NCBI GenBank assembly: GCA_028278335.1
Contig: JANQEN010000099.1
Span: forward strand, 1-43,222
Reading direction: 5' to 3'
DNA from: Chitinivibrionales bacterium
GTDB lineage: Bacteria > Fibrobacterota > Chitinivibrionia > Chitinivibrionales > JANQEN01
DNA length: 43,222 bases
The position numbers and the translations under genes were made by a program. Below the pieces are notes generated by a model. It was not told the DNA's origin. It saw only the letters and a list, made by a program, of their open reading frames with translations, and searched no databases. Below are positions 1 to 8,790 of this stretch, in pieces. Position 1 is the first letter of the stretch. The number at the start of each line of letters is the position of its first letter.

Positions 1-1
1 T

Positions 2-1459
2 AGCAGTGGCCAACGGGTAAGAAAAGTTAAGGAAACCGTCGTTGGTAGCACTGTAGAGATAGAAGAGAAAATCTATCTTGGCGGTGTGGAAATAAAACGA
101 ATCCGCAGTGCAGGCTCTTTGACATTAGAACGCTCTGACCTCCATGTGATGGATGATACATCCAGGATTGCTATTGTCAACTATTGGAAAACAGACGCCA
201 ATTTACGGGAGGTAGAAAACGCCTCAGATATTGGTGCCAATAAAATACGATACCAATTCGGAAACCACCTTGGCAGTTCCTCCTTAGAGCTTAATGACTC
301 CGGTGAACTTATCTCATACGAAGAATACTTTCCCTTTGGGGGCACCTCTTTTACAACAGGGAATAACCAGAAAGAAGTCAAGTTAAAAGAGTACCGGTAT
401 ACCGGTAAAGAAAGAGATAATACTACGGGACTCTATTATTATGGGGCGCGGTACTATGCTCCATGGATTGGGAGGTGGTTGAGTTGTGATCCCAAGGTTG
501 AGGATGGATTGAATTTGTATGTGTATGTTAGCAATAGCCCTATTCGGTTTAATGACCCTGATGGACAAGAAGAAAAAGATTCGATTTATAATATAAAACC
601 ACAACCTTTAGGTTTAAGTACAACTGCTGTTGATATTGGCCCAACACCTCAACCTAAAAAACCAAGAGAACAAATGGTGCTGGGAGTATTATATGGCAAA
701 TCAGTAACTATGCCTGCTTCTAAATATGACCAGGCAAAAAGGGCAGAATACTTTGAAACTCAAATGGTTCAATTCATGAATCCATTTGGTGCTATAGGCT
801 ACTTAGGAGCTGCGGTCATTACAAAGGATCCTCAAAAAAGATTAGCTGCATCGCAGGTAGGTTCAGCTGTATTTGGATTAATACCTGCAGTTGGAGCATA
901 TAGGCAACGGGCCCAACAAAAACAGGCTGTTCAAAATTATAATTTACGCCCTGAGCCAACCTATGAGGTCCTTAAGCCTAAGGTTGCACCTGCACCGAAA
1001 AGGTCATACCCTCCGGGATATACGGATAAACCTCAAGAATTAAGATTGTCTGATTTGCCTCTAAGACCTGTGGGTAGTAACGTTTACTCTATATCAATAA
1101 GAGTTCAGCTTGAAAAAGGTAAATTTTATCCTGGGGTAAGTGATTACAAACAATTCCAAGAGGCGAATCGGCAATTGCATTTGGTATTTCAAAAAGATCC
1201 TAAATTTGCAAATATGATGGAAAAGCTGTTCCCTGGAATCATAAAAGGGGTTCAGCCGGGTTCCAGAGGTGCACATTCTGGAACTGCCCCAACAAAAGAT
1301 GTTACTTGGCACCATAATTACTATATTGAAGGTGCATTGGATTTAGTGATTCAATCTCAACACAAATCTGAAGGACCTATCCAGCAGACTCTGCATCCTG
1401 GTGGAAAAGGTGGTCAACATCGTTGGGGAGGCGGAAGAAAACGAAGAATATTAGATTAA
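2..1459 (+). CDS. RHS-repeat polymorphic toxin, 3' part, with C-terminal HNH/WHH-like nuclease tip
   Basis: The gene enters from the left edge: the frame is open from base 2, so the GTG at 86 is not the true start. Residues read at the edge (GQRVRKV, IYLGGVEIKRI) and then YQFGNHLGSSSLE, YEEYFPFGGTSF, YRYTGKERDNTTGLYYYGARYY and IGRWLSCDP form the conserved RHS-associated core that ends the cocoon-like shell. The ~300 residues after DPDG are the variable toxin. Its last 60 residues contain TWHHN, LVIQSQH and LHPGGKGG, a spacing of His, Asn and Gly that resembles the HNH/Endo VII (WHH) nuclease toxins. Such proteins deliver a nuclease tip to competitors. The next gene, 16 bp downstream, is the likely immunity gene. 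The RHS core call is secure; the nuclease family is inferred from a few residues. Confidence 0.88.
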   Translation, partial: SSGQRVRKVKETVVGSTVEIEEKIYLGGVEIKRIRSAGSLTLERSDLHVMDDTSRIAIVNYWKTDANLREVENASDIGANKIRYQFGNHLGSSSLELNDSGELISYEEYFPFGGTSFTTGNNQKEVKLKEYRYTGKERDNTTGLYYYGARYYAPWIGRWLSCDPKVEDGLNLYVYVSNSPIRFNDPDGQEEKDSIYNIKPQPLGLSTTAVDIGPTPQPKKPREQMVLGVLYGKSVTMPASKYDQAKRAEYFETQMVQFMNPFGAIGYLGAAVITKDPQKRLAASQVGSAVFGLIPAVGAYRQRAQQKQAVQNYNLRPEPTYEVLKPKVAPAPKRSYPPGYTDKPQELRLSDLPLRPVGSNVYSISIRVQLEKGKFYPGVSDYKQFQEANRQLHLVFQKDPKFANMMEKLFPGIIKGVQPGSRGAHSGTAPTKDVTWHHNYYIEGALDLVIQSQHKSEGPIQQTLHPGGKGGQHRWGGGRKRRILD

Positions 1460-1475
1460 ATAAATGGAGATATAA

Positions 1476-1799
1476 ATGGAGACAAAAATTCTAGCTTTAT
1501 CTGATGTACTTGTAAATAGCAATTCATTTCCTTGGAATTTTGCTCTTTACTTACCATTTGATGAGAAGTGGGTTACTGGCACAAGATGTGCAGTATTGGA
1601 TACAAGTGAATGTGGCAAAGATGAAAATGACTTACATTTTGCTAAATCAAATGGATTGGAATATGCAATCGGTATGCAACAAGTTCAAGCAATTGTAGAT
1701 AATGCAAAGAGTCAGAAAAAAGATGTCGAAATAGATTTATTGTTAGAGGCATTGCTATTCTATTACGATAATGATGCCTTTATATCAATCAAAGAATGA
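1476..1799 (+). CDS. probable immunity protein for the RHS toxin
   Basis: A small acidic cytosolic protein of 107 residues with no signal peptide or membrane segment. It starts 16 bp after the toxin stop, with GGAG placed just upstream of the ATG, so the two are co-transcribed and probably translationally linked. The sequence (PWNFALYLPFDE near the start, LLLEALLFYYDNDAFI at the end) resembles small domain-of-unknown-function proteins (DUF7716-like, from memory) often found next to RHS toxin tips. Position, size and acidity are what an immunity protein would show. The role as neutraliser of the upstream HNH-like tip is inference. Confidence 0.7.
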   Translation: METKILALSDVLVNSNSFPWNFALYLPFDEKWVTGTRCAVLDTSECGKDENDLHFAKSNGLEYAIGMQQVQAIVDNAKSQKKDVEIDLLLEALLFYYDNDAFISIKE

Positions 1800-1817
1800 T
1801 TTTATTCATTAGTTTCT

Positions 1818-1836
1818 TGTACAGGTCACCTGTACA
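1818..1836. repeat. perfect 9-1-9 palindrome after the immunity gene
   Basis: TGTACAGGT and its exact reverse complement ACCTGTACA are separated by one C, 18 bp after the immunity gene stop. There is no T-run, so it is a poor intrinsic terminator. It could be an operator or the edge of a recombined RHS tip cassette. Confidence 0.5.
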
Positions 1837-2048
1837 CAGATTGTTCATGGGATTTATACTGACATCTTGGCGTTCTCTAATCCTATTTATCTAATGTATA
1901 CCAAAGCAATACAATTTATCTACGTGTAAATGTATCGACTGGAGGCTTATCTAAAACCCAATAATCTTCATAGAATAAACTTCACTCTGTGACACGATCG
2001 CCCTCGATCGCGTGGGTGCCCTGTATTAAACCGTGTGAAAACCTCACC

Positions 2049-2474
2049 GTGTGGCACCTGTCCCCCTGGACAGTGTCAAGCACTTCCATCTCAGAAAGTT
2101 TAATCTCATATCTAAATCCAAGTACATTATTGAATTAAAAATCAAAGAACTTCGCTTTTTATTATATTTTCTCTATGACTTCATCAATTAAAAAACTAAA
2201 GCATTATAATATACCTGGCCATGTGAATGAAATAACATGCTCTTGCTATAAGAGAAGGCAAAATTTTAATGATTCAATTGCTTGTCAATTGTTTATAGAA
2301 GAATTAGAAAAATGAGGAGTGGAAATGGTCCTCAGCTTATGCACGAGTAATTCAAACAGGATTAATCCCAGATGAATGTAAGGCATCAGTATATTTGCCA
2401 GATGCTCAAAGACAAAGAGTTGGGGCTATTTGAAATAGGAGTAAAGACACTGTCCAGGGGGACAGTTGGCACAC
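2049..2474. mobile_element. decayed REP-associated tyrosine transposase (RAYT) element with inverted ends
   Basis: A 20-bp sequence at 2058-2077 (CTGTCCCCCTGGACAGTGTC) recurs as an exact reverse complement at 2446-2465. Each copy can itself fold (CTGTCC/GGACAG). Between them lies a broken Y1 transposase (2175-2433). REP-type palindromes flanking an IS200-like Y1 transposase are the usual RAYT arrangement. The flanking GTGTGGCAC/TTGGCACAC bases are a weaker extension of the inverted repeat. A related partial copy (GTGGTATCTGTCCCCTT) is present at 3637-3653. The right end overlaps the apparent start of the next gene, so insertion probably truncated that gene. Confidence 0.72.
2175..2433 (+). 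pseudogene. Y1 (IS200-like) transposase remnant, internally deleted and frameshifted
   Basis: The first fragment, ATG 2175 to TGA 2315, encodes 46 residues including HYNIPGHVNEITCSCYKRRQ, close to the N-terminal signature of REP-associated Y1 transposases (PGH-x-HE-x-T-x-SCYKR). A second fragment in a different frame, from 2314 to TGA 2433, encodes EEWKWSSAYARV, the W-K-W-S-S-A motif from the C-terminal part of the same family. The middle, including the HUH motif and most of the catalytic core, is missing. It is therefore a dead copy. Confidence 0.75.
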
Positions 2475-3251
2475 GATTGGTCACTTTTAGAAGAAAAACT
2501 TAATCGATATGCAAAGCTTCGAAAAGAATTGATTGATAAAGAAATTGAAGTTGAGCAAGAAAAAAAATGGAGAGGGATTGATAGAACTGCATCACAAAAA
2601 TCAATTGAATTAATAGAAAAGACTAAAAGCCAATATGAAGAATTAATAGAAAAAGCTGAAAAGAAAGGTTATTTTCTTGCCGCAAGAGCACTTTCACATT
2701 TTGTAACTGGGGAAGGTAAGAAAATGATAATAGAGCCACAAACCATCAAGAAATTTGAAAGTGTTAGACATGCTGAACAAACAAATAAATTTAGATTTGA
2801 AAGGAAAGGTCCCCCCAAAGGAAAAGGTGAATTGCTGATAGAAACAGGGAATAAATTATCAGAAGGTGAGACAAAAATAGTTATAGATTATTGGGAAGGT
2901 TTTATTACTTCAAGTTTCGATAAAGATCATAAAGAATTGTTCTATGCTTCTAATTTCAGTACATTGATTTCAATGGGTGCTTTTCAAGTTTCAAAGAAAG
3001 GTGATGATATCATTGTGAAGGGGGTTGTGGAGCATTTTTGGTATGATTATTATGATTTTGAAAAGGATATGGGGTTTGATATTGATCTACCATTTGTTGG
3101 GAATGTGTTGGATGATCAAGGGTGGCTGCTAGAAAAAGTTGGTGAAGCAGATTCTTATAAAATGGAATCAACATGGAGACAAAAAGTTGAGGGAGTTATT
3201 TCCAAAACAATGTTTGGGCATGACTTTAAATTTAATTGGAAGGATGAATAA
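2466..3251 (+). CDS. displaced toxin-tail-like protein (probably 5'-truncated)
   Basis: 261 residues, open from 2445. The only available start is a TTG lying inside the right inverted end of the RAYT remnant, so the real N-terminus has probably been lost or is fused elsewhere. The N-terminal ~70 residues are charged and coiled-coil-like (EEKLNRYAKLRKELIDKEIE). The C-terminal part is rich in aromatic and acidic residues (HFWYDYYDFEKDMGFDIDL). I do not recognise the fold. Its place downstream of an RHS toxin/immunity pair, and the small lipoprotein that overlaps its 3' end, suggest an older displaced RHS toxin tip kept as an orphan cassette. That role is inference. Confidence 0.5.
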   Translation: MAHDWSLLEEKLNRYAKLRKELIDKEIEVEQEKKWRGIDRTASQKSIELIEKTKSQYEELIEKAEKKGYFLAARALSHFVTGEGKKMIIEPQTIKKFESVRHAEQTNKFRFERKGPPKGKGELLIETGNKLSEGETKIVIDYWEGFITSSFDKDHKELFYASNFSTLISMGAFQVSKKGDDIIVKGVVEHFWYDYYDFEKDMGFDIDLPFVGNVLDDQGWLLEKVGEADSYKMESTWRQKVEGVISKTMFGHDFKFNWKDE

Positions 3252-3570
3252 ATTGAAATTTTTATCCACATCATTCTTGAAATTTGTAATCATTTATAGT
3301 GTTTTTATTGTGTTTTGTTCTTCGAATCGGTACTGTGTTTATCGCCCTGTTACATTTGAAAAAACAAAATATGTTTTTGGGTCAGATTCTTTAGATGTAA
3401 CATTTAAAGAGAGTATTCAATTTGTTTTTACTTACTACAATGTCCCTTTCATTCACAGGGACAATAAAATATTTGTTTCAAAAAGAATTTTAGCTGATAC
3501 TAATTTTATCTATAATTGTACAAAGAAAGCGAATGATTCTTTATGGGTAGAAATGAAAAAAAATGAATGA
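3244..3570 (+). CDS. small lipoprotein, possible immunity protein
   Basis: 108 residues from ATG 3244, which overlaps the end of the preceding gene by 8 bp; the frame is open further upstream, but this start puts a signal sequence at the N-terminus. The sequence has a hydrophobic stretch (FVIIYSVFIVFCSS) ending in a lipobox-like FVFC/S, so it is probably lipidated and periplasmic. No domain is recognised. Overlap with a putative toxin tail and a periplasmic location would suit immunity against an envelope-acting toxin, but nothing in the sequence proves this. Confidence 0.55.
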   Translation: MNKLKFLSTSFLKFVIIYSVFIVFCSSNRYCVYRPVTFEKTKYVFGSDSLDVTFKESIQFVFTYYNVPFIHRDNKIFVSKRILADTNFIYNCTKKANDSLWVEMKKNE

Positions 3571-3687
3571 TATTTTTTTAGATAGCCTTGTCTTTAGGGA
3601 GAACCATGGTGTAAGGTACCCTATACAAAATCGCCTGTGGTATCTGTCCCCTTAACACTATCCTTAAAGCCCCACAGAAAAGAAAAA

Positions 3688-5244
3688 TTAATGTAGTTTT
3701 GGAATTTCTTTACTTTTTATCCCAAGTTTCTTCATGCGAAAACGGAGGGTGCTGGGGTTCATTCTGAGGATTTTTGCAGCACCATGGTCACCTTCAATTC
3801 GTCCACCTGTGTGGTTGAGTACTGTACTGATATGATTGGCAACCACCTGGTCCATGGTTGGTAACTTCTTTGGTTTCAATAAGGTTGATGTTCTCTCTTG
3901 GGATATTGTACTGTTATCCAATTCCGGGAATATTAAATTGTCGCCCTTTGATAATATAAGGGCCCGTTCAACAATATTCTGAAGTTCACGAACATTTCCT
4001 GGCCAGTTATAGGCTTTAAGACGTTCAAGAGAATAATTATCGACCTGTGGAATGCTGGGAAGGTTCATTTCCCTGGCCTTTCGTGTAATGAAATACTGTA
4101 CAAGGGAGAGGATGTCCTCTCGTCGCATACGTAAAGGCGGAATGTGAATGGGAAGTACATTGATCCGGTACCAGAGGTCCTCTCTGAATGTACCTTCACT
4201 AACCATCTTACCGAGGTCTCGATTGGTTGCTGCAATCACCCGAACATCTGCTTCAAACTTCTTGGTTCCTCCTACTCTTTCAAACTGTTTCTCCTGTAAC
4301 ACACGCAATAATTTTACCTGTGCCTCCAGGCTAAGTTCGCCAATTTCATCCAGAAAGAGAGTTCCTCCCTCTGCCCGCTCAAAACGACCGCGTTTTCGCT
4401 GGAAAGCACCGGTAAAGGCGCCTTTCTCATGACCAAACAATTCACTTCCCAACAGAGCCTCTGGAACGGCACCGCATTGTAAAGTGATCATAGGTCCCTT
4501 TTGCCGGGGAGACAACATATGAATGGTATTGGCGATGACCTCTTTCCCGGTGCCTGTCTCACCCAGCAAAAGTGTCGGACTGTTTGAAGAAGCAACCTGA
4601 CGTACCTTTTCCATCACATCTCGAAGCCCAAAATCAGCACCCACCACATCAAAACCAGATGTCTGTTTAATATCATCTGATAATGCCCGATAATTCTCCG
4701 CTAACATATTCTTCATGCGAACCTGTTCGTCGTACCGACGCACATTACTCATGGCAATGGCGAAGGGTTCTCTTACGCTCTCAAGTAATTTTGCGTCCTT
4801 TTCTGAATAGCGATTAAGACCTTCTGCAGCCACAACAAAATAGCCGATCATTTGATCTCTGATTCGGAGCTTAAGTGATAAGGCTGAGCGAGTGGCGAGC
4901 TTTGGAAAGGCATGGAGCATGCCAGCCGGTAGATTATCGGGGCTATTAATAATAGAAATATTTTCCCTATCGAATTCTATTTCTTCGGAGATTTGGACAT
5001 ATTCATCATCCATGTTGATCTCAGCGCCGGTTTCATGGCCAAAGGTGTTGAATCCCTCACGCCCTATAGAGGCGATGATGAACAATCGTTTTCTGGCCAA
5101 ATCAGAGTAAATAAAGCCAATGCCATCTACCAATAGAAACTGTTGTAAGTATTCTAATGTTTGTGAGAGGGCTTGTTCAATATTTAAACTGCCGCAAATT
5201 CTTAAGGTGATCTCCTTATAGAACTCATCCGGTCCTATGTTCAT
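3688..5244 (-). CDS. sigma-54-dependent transcriptional activator with GAF sensor domain
   Basis: 518 residues, the usual length for NtrC-family activators. An N-terminal GAF-like domain (about 15-165) replaces a receiver domain, so the signal is likely a small ligand or redox cue rather than phosphorylation. The AAA+ core spans about 203-435, with Walker A GETGTGKE (228-235), the sigma-54 contact loop GAFTGA (275-280) and Walker B GGTLFLDEIGE (from 293). The C-terminal Fis-type helix-turn-helix (GAAKILRMNPSTLRFRMKKLG) binds DNA. The gene is divergent from 5500-7020, which has a sigma-54 promoter and an upstream palindrome in the 255-bp gap, so it most likely activates that gene. Confidence 0.93.
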   Translation of the reverse strand: MNIGPDEFYKEITLRICGSLNIEQALSQTLEYLQQFLLVDGIGFIYSDLARKRLFIIASIGREGFNTFGHETGAEINMDDEYVQISEEIEFDRENISIINSPDNLPAGMLHAFPKLATRSALSLKLRIRDQMIGYFVVAAEGLNRYSEKDAKLLESVREPFAIAMSNVRRYDEQVRMKNMLAENYRALSDDIKQTSGFDVVGADFGLRDVMEKVRQVASSNSPTLLLGETGTGKEVIANTIHMLSPRQKGPMITLQCGAVPEALLGSELFGHEKGAFTGAFQRKRGRFERAEGGTLFLDEIGELSLEAQVKLLRVLQEKQFERVGGTKKFEADVRVIAATNRDLGKMVSEGTFREDLWYRINVLPIHIPPLRMRREDILSLVQYFITRKAREMNLPSIPQVDNYSLERLKAYNWPGNVRELQNIVERALILSKGDNLIFPELDNSTISQERTSTLLKPKKLPTMDQVVANHISTVLNHTGGRIEGDHGAAKILRMNPSTLRFRMKKLGIKSKEIPKLH

Positions 5245-5293
5245 TTATAGCTCTCCTATTTCGTAATCTGGTCTTAACATTTAACTGATTCAG

Positions 5294-5324
5294 CAATATG
5301 TTGAGGGGTGCCCTCAATATATTG
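5294..5324. promoter_or_regulatory. palindromic upstream activator site for the sigma-54 activator
   Basis: CAATATGTTGAGGG and CCCTCAATATATTG form a 14-bp inverted repeat with one mismatch around a GTG spacer. The centre lies about 100 bp upstream of the start expected from the sigma-54 promoter at 5385, a normal distance for an enhancer bound by an NtrC-family dimer. The activator is encoded immediately to the left. Its binding here is inferred. Confidence 0.65.
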
Positions 5325-5384
5325 TCGAAAGTGCTGTGGTTTTAAAATTACATGCAATTAAACCGTAAAATCAACAGTTTTTTT

Positions 5385-5399
5385 TGGCATACAAATTGT
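5385..5399 (+). promoter_or_regulatory. sigma-54 promoter (-24/-12)
   Basis: TGGCATACAAATTGT matches the consensus TGGCAC-N5-TTGC with the GG and GT/GC elements in exact register; the two deviations are T for C in each element. It would start transcription near 5411, about 90 bp before the ATG at 5500, which has a good GGGAGG ribosome site. Confidence 0.75.
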
Positions 5400-5499
5400 G
5401 TTAAGTACAATAAATTATAAAAGCCCTGTGACGCAAAGGATCAATGTTTTTTGAATTTAACAGTAACTAATATGCAAGGTTTACCAAAGGGAGGTATTC

Positions 5500-7020
5500 A
5501 TGACCGTATCTAAATGTGTATTGATAATTTTACTCAGTCTATGTATAGGTTTTACTCAGAGCATGGCTATTAGCGGGAAAGTGATAGAATCAGGTGGTGC
5601 AGGTATAGAAGGCGCTTTTGTAAAACTTGAAGGAGCGGGAATTATTGACACCACTGATGTTGATGGTAAATTTACGTTGTCTAATGTTGTTAGTATCCAT
5701 GATCGTAGGCACCAATCGGTTCCCCAGAACTTGTCTGCAAAAATGCGCAATGGCATACTCTTTGTTGAAGTCGCTCAAAGGTCAGAATTGGCAATCAATA
5801 CTTTTACACTAAGGGGAAAAGCCCTCTCTTCAATTAAAAAAACGATGAATGCCGGAGTACACACCATTGCCCTTCCTCAAAGGGGAACCGGGATTTATGT
5901 ACACAAAATAAAATCAAGAAACAGAGAGTTTGTGCTTAAAGAGTGTTCCCTTGGAGGTTTGTCAAATGGCACATTTCAAAGTACTAGTGGTGCATCATTT
6001 AATACAATTTCACAAATGGTACAAGCCAAGACCCTGGTTACTGATACTATCCGTGTTTCCAAAAGCGGCTACCTTAACAGCCTTACATCGGTTACTACGA
6101 TGGACACCAGTGGTATGGAGATAACTCTGACAGCCAACGATATTGAATTCCCTAAGGATCTTTGTTTTCATGGTTCCAGAAATGAGTGGGTCTATTTCAG
6201 TGGCGTTGTTGAAACGAGCGAAGGAAAAGAGTTTGGCATAATGTTTACCATATTTCAAAGACCTTACTCTTCCATGTTTGGAGTGTGTGATCCCGTGTCA
6301 AAGATTTTCCATGACAAACGGCTTTCAGGACAGAATGGAACCGCTGGTAAAACGCCCAGTGGCTATCCGGATATTGATGCCGGGGTCTCTGAGTTCTTAT
6401 GGGATCCGGCTGATAATCTTCGCATGATTTCCTCTGCTAACGCTTCAGGTGTCCCCATATTCATGGATATAAACATGAAACCAACCATGGATATCCTGTT
6501 TCATGGTGAAGATGGGTATATTCCTATGGGTGACAATATTCCCTCCGGCTATTATTCGTTGACAAATCTGCTGCCCACAGGGGGAAAACTGAGCATTGAC
6601 AACAAGGAACACGTGATAACCGGTGGTCGCATGTGGATGGATCGCCAGTGGGGTGAATGGACCGCTGCAGGATATGCCTGGGACTGGTTTGCCCTGCGGT
6701 TTGACGATGGCGGTGCTCTTATGCTTTTCCAATTTCGTGACGCCAGTCAAAATCCAACCTTTGGTAACTGGACCTACCGTGATAAAGATGGTTTGGTCTA
6801 TTATGGCACTGATTTCAATGTCAAGGCCCATCGTAAGTTCGGAAACTTTCCCATAGACTGGACAATCATGCTACCAAGTCTCAATGCTGAATTTGAAATC
6901 GATCCAGTGTTTGATGGTCAGACATTCACTGGTTTGTGGGAAGGATTATGTGAAGTGACCGGCAATGTCGGTGACGATCAACTAACCGGACAGGCCTATG
7001 CGGAACTGAATAGGTATTGA
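5500..7020 (+). CDS. secreted CrtC/AttH-like (lipocalin-like) protein with N-terminal carboxypeptidase-regulatory-like domain
   Basis: 506 residues. A signal peptide (to about residue 23) is followed by a beta-sandwich module (ISGKVIESGGAGIEGAFVKLEGAGIIDTT is the typical start of a carboxypeptidase regulatory-like domain), then a linker. From about residue 220 it resembles the CrtC/AttH lipocalin-like family: FHGSRNEWVYFSG, GGRMWMDRQWGEW, WDWFALRFDDGG and the C-terminal LTGQAYAEL. CrtC hydrates carotenoids; AttH-like relatives act on or bind lipophilic substrates. Here secretion makes an extracellular or periplasmic hydratase/isomerase or lipid-binding role plausible but unproven. It has its own sigma-54 promoter and no T9SS tail. 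It ends with a genuine TGA stop: another stop follows three codons later. Confidence 0.75.
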   Translation: MTVSKCVLIILLSLCIGFTQSMAISGKVIESGGAGIEGAFVKLEGAGIIDTTDVDGKFTLSNVVSIHDRRHQSVPQNLSAKMRNGILFVEVAQRSELAINTFTLRGKALSSIKKTMNAGVHTIALPQRGTGIYVHKIKSRNREFVLKECSLGGLSNGTFQSTSGASFNTISQMVQAKTLVTDTIRVSKSGYLNSLTSVTTMDTSGMEITLTANDIEFPKDLCFHGSRNEWVYFSGVVETSEGKEFGIMFTIFQRPYSSMFGVCDPVSKIFHDKRLSGQNGTAGKTPSGYPDIDAGVSEFLWDPADNLRMISSANASGVPIFMDINMKPTMDILFHGEDGYIPMGDNIPSGYYSLTNLLPTGGKLSIDNKEHVITGGRMWMDRQWGEWTAAGYAWDWFALRFDDGGALMLFQFRDASQNPTFGNWTYRDKDGLVYYGTDFNVKAHRKFGNFPIDWTIMLPSLNAEFEIDPVFDGQTFTGLWEGLCEVTGNVGDDQLTGQAYAELNRY

Positions 7021-7040
7021 TTATTGTGAATCCTGTTCGG

Positions 7041-8459
7041 TTATCGTAACAAGGGAATTGTTATTCCAGCTTGACCGGTACCTGACATAACCTGAATTAC
7101 AGTCTGCACCTGTGCGTGATTACTGATGTTCCAGGGTAATATGTTATCTCCAAAACTGAGGTTAGTTCGTTTGCTCCTTAGCAATTGACCATTGAGGGTG
7201 TAGAGTTTAAAAGTATAATTCCCTTTTGCTGGCGCGGTAATAAAAAAGAGGTTTTCTTTAAGCTTCCAAATAGTTAGTCTCTTATAGGCGGTCGTGCTGT
7301 TTGACAAAATATTTACACCCTGGTGACAATAGAGTGCCCCCATATCGACTCGTGTGCTATCAGGATCTTTAGGTGAATTGGGGTCACCGCTATCAATACA
7401 GGGTGAGTTTTTGGATAGATGAAAATCATTTTTTCCAGGATTTACAAAGAGAGGATCACTTTTAATATTACCTGGACCGGAAATATCGGTTGAACTGCAT
7501 GAATAGGAAAGAAAGCACACGCCACCTCCGTCAACATCTATATCAGATGGAACAGTACCTGCGGTGTTGTTAAATACAATATTATTTGCTCCATACAATT
7601 CTGCGGATGTTCCCATGTTTAGATATACACCAAGACCGCCGCCAGATTCCTCCTCTGTTTTGTTGTTTACTATAGTGTTATTGTTGAAACCCTTTGCTAC
7701 AACATTAAAAACTAAGGCACCGGCAGATGACCTTTTAGAGGTATTATTATAGATGATGTTATGGTGAACATTTACATTCAATGCTACTAGTTGAGTATTG
7801 TCTGTGGTTATGCGCACCGCGCCTCCGCAGCCCCATCAGGTTGTATTTGAACTATTTCCATACATAACACAATTCTCAACAGTAGCATTATCACAATCGC
7901 AGAGATTTATAGCACAGCCACCTTTATCACCTATGTTATTCTTAAAAATGCAATTATTGACAATGATACTACAGTTTGTTGCGTTGATTCCACCTCCGTA
8001 CATGGCATCGCAATTTGAAATAGTAGAATTTTGCACAGTAATTGAGGCACCATTAACATTGATACCCCCGCCAGCCTTTCCCCAGGGTCTTTCACATTTG
8101 TCAATAATACAATGATCAAAGATACTCTGATCGGAACTTCCCTCTAAAAATTGTATTCCTCCCCAATTGGAACTACCCTTGGACACGAAGTGTATCTCTT
8201 CTCCCAATGTGCCAACTGCCTTCACCTCACCTGATATGGCCCATGCATAATTTCCGTTATGTTCGAACTTTGTACCCGGTTCAATGGCAAGCGTTTTTCC
8301 GTTTTCAACAGTAATATTGCCAACAACTTCATACGTACCAGGACCAAGGGTGCCTGATTGCGGGCCGCTGATAGGTTGCTGACTATACAACACTGTACAC
8401 ATTAGAAAGAAAAGGATTACCAAAAATTTTATTTCATTTAAACTTGTTTTACAATTCAT
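7041..8459 (-). CDS. secreted right-handed beta-helix protein, candidate selenoprotein (U208, UWGC)
   Basis: Read through one in-frame TGA (7836-7838) the gene encodes 472 residues. A signal peptide (FLVILFFLMCTVLYSQ) is followed by parallel beta-helix coils (GGINVNGASITVQNSTISNC, GGGINATNC and so on) that continue without a break on the other side of the TGA (GGAVRITTDN, NIIYNNTS, GGGLGVYLN). It ends with PLFVNP/CIDSGDP, typical of such helices, and a degenerate C-terminal sorting tail. The junction reads NTT-U-WGC-GGAV, so Sec and Cys form a UxxC pair. The hairpin at 7812-7822 follows. Both halves have the same coil pattern, which argues against two genes. What it binds is unknown; beta-helix proteins of this kind usually adhere to or cleave polysaccharide. 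It is cysteine-rich for a beta-helix protein. Confidence 0.8.
7812..7822 (-). promoter_or_regulatory. SECIS-like hairpin of the beta-helix gene
   Basis: On the coding strand GCGC-GGU-GCGC: a perfect 4-bp GC stem with a GGU apical loop at nt 18-20 after the TGA. It lies inside the coding frame, as bacterial SECIS elements do. A G in the first two loop positions and this distance are the known requirements for SelB recognition. Confidence 0.65.
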
Positions 8460-8790
8460 TGCTTGTCTTCCTTTATGGTCCCCTTTTTTATCCGTCAGTG
8501 AATCTGCTAAGTATGAAAAGATTTTTTATTAATAATGTTTCATATTGGTATTGGTTAACTATAAATAAATTACTAAAAGCAGGAGAAATAACACACTTTT
8601 TCTTTTTGGATTATAAACTTCGTGCATAGTTTTTCATCATTCTTAATGGACTTTTAATAGTTTTAATGAGAGACAAATAATGGTTTGTTATCAAAAATGT
8701 GTAAATGTGTATCAATAGTGTATTCTTGAGAACATCTGCTAAAGAGTGGGGAAAAATTATACACTTTTATTGTGCTACTAATCGATTATT
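8460..8790. other. AT-rich gap, no gene seen
   Basis: 330 bp between the TRAP permease stop and the start of the beta-helix gene, both on the minus strand. It must hold the promoter of the beta-helix gene and the end of the TRAP transcript, but I see no clear terminator hairpin, repeat or conserved reading frame. A GGGGACC/AAAGGAAG purine stretch just upstream of 8459 is the likely ribosome site. Confidence 0.5.

Noticed and set aside
3637..3653. A second complete RAYT/REP end.
   Set aside because: Only a single partial match (GTGGTATCTGTCCCCTT) without a partner or transposase; treated as a relic.
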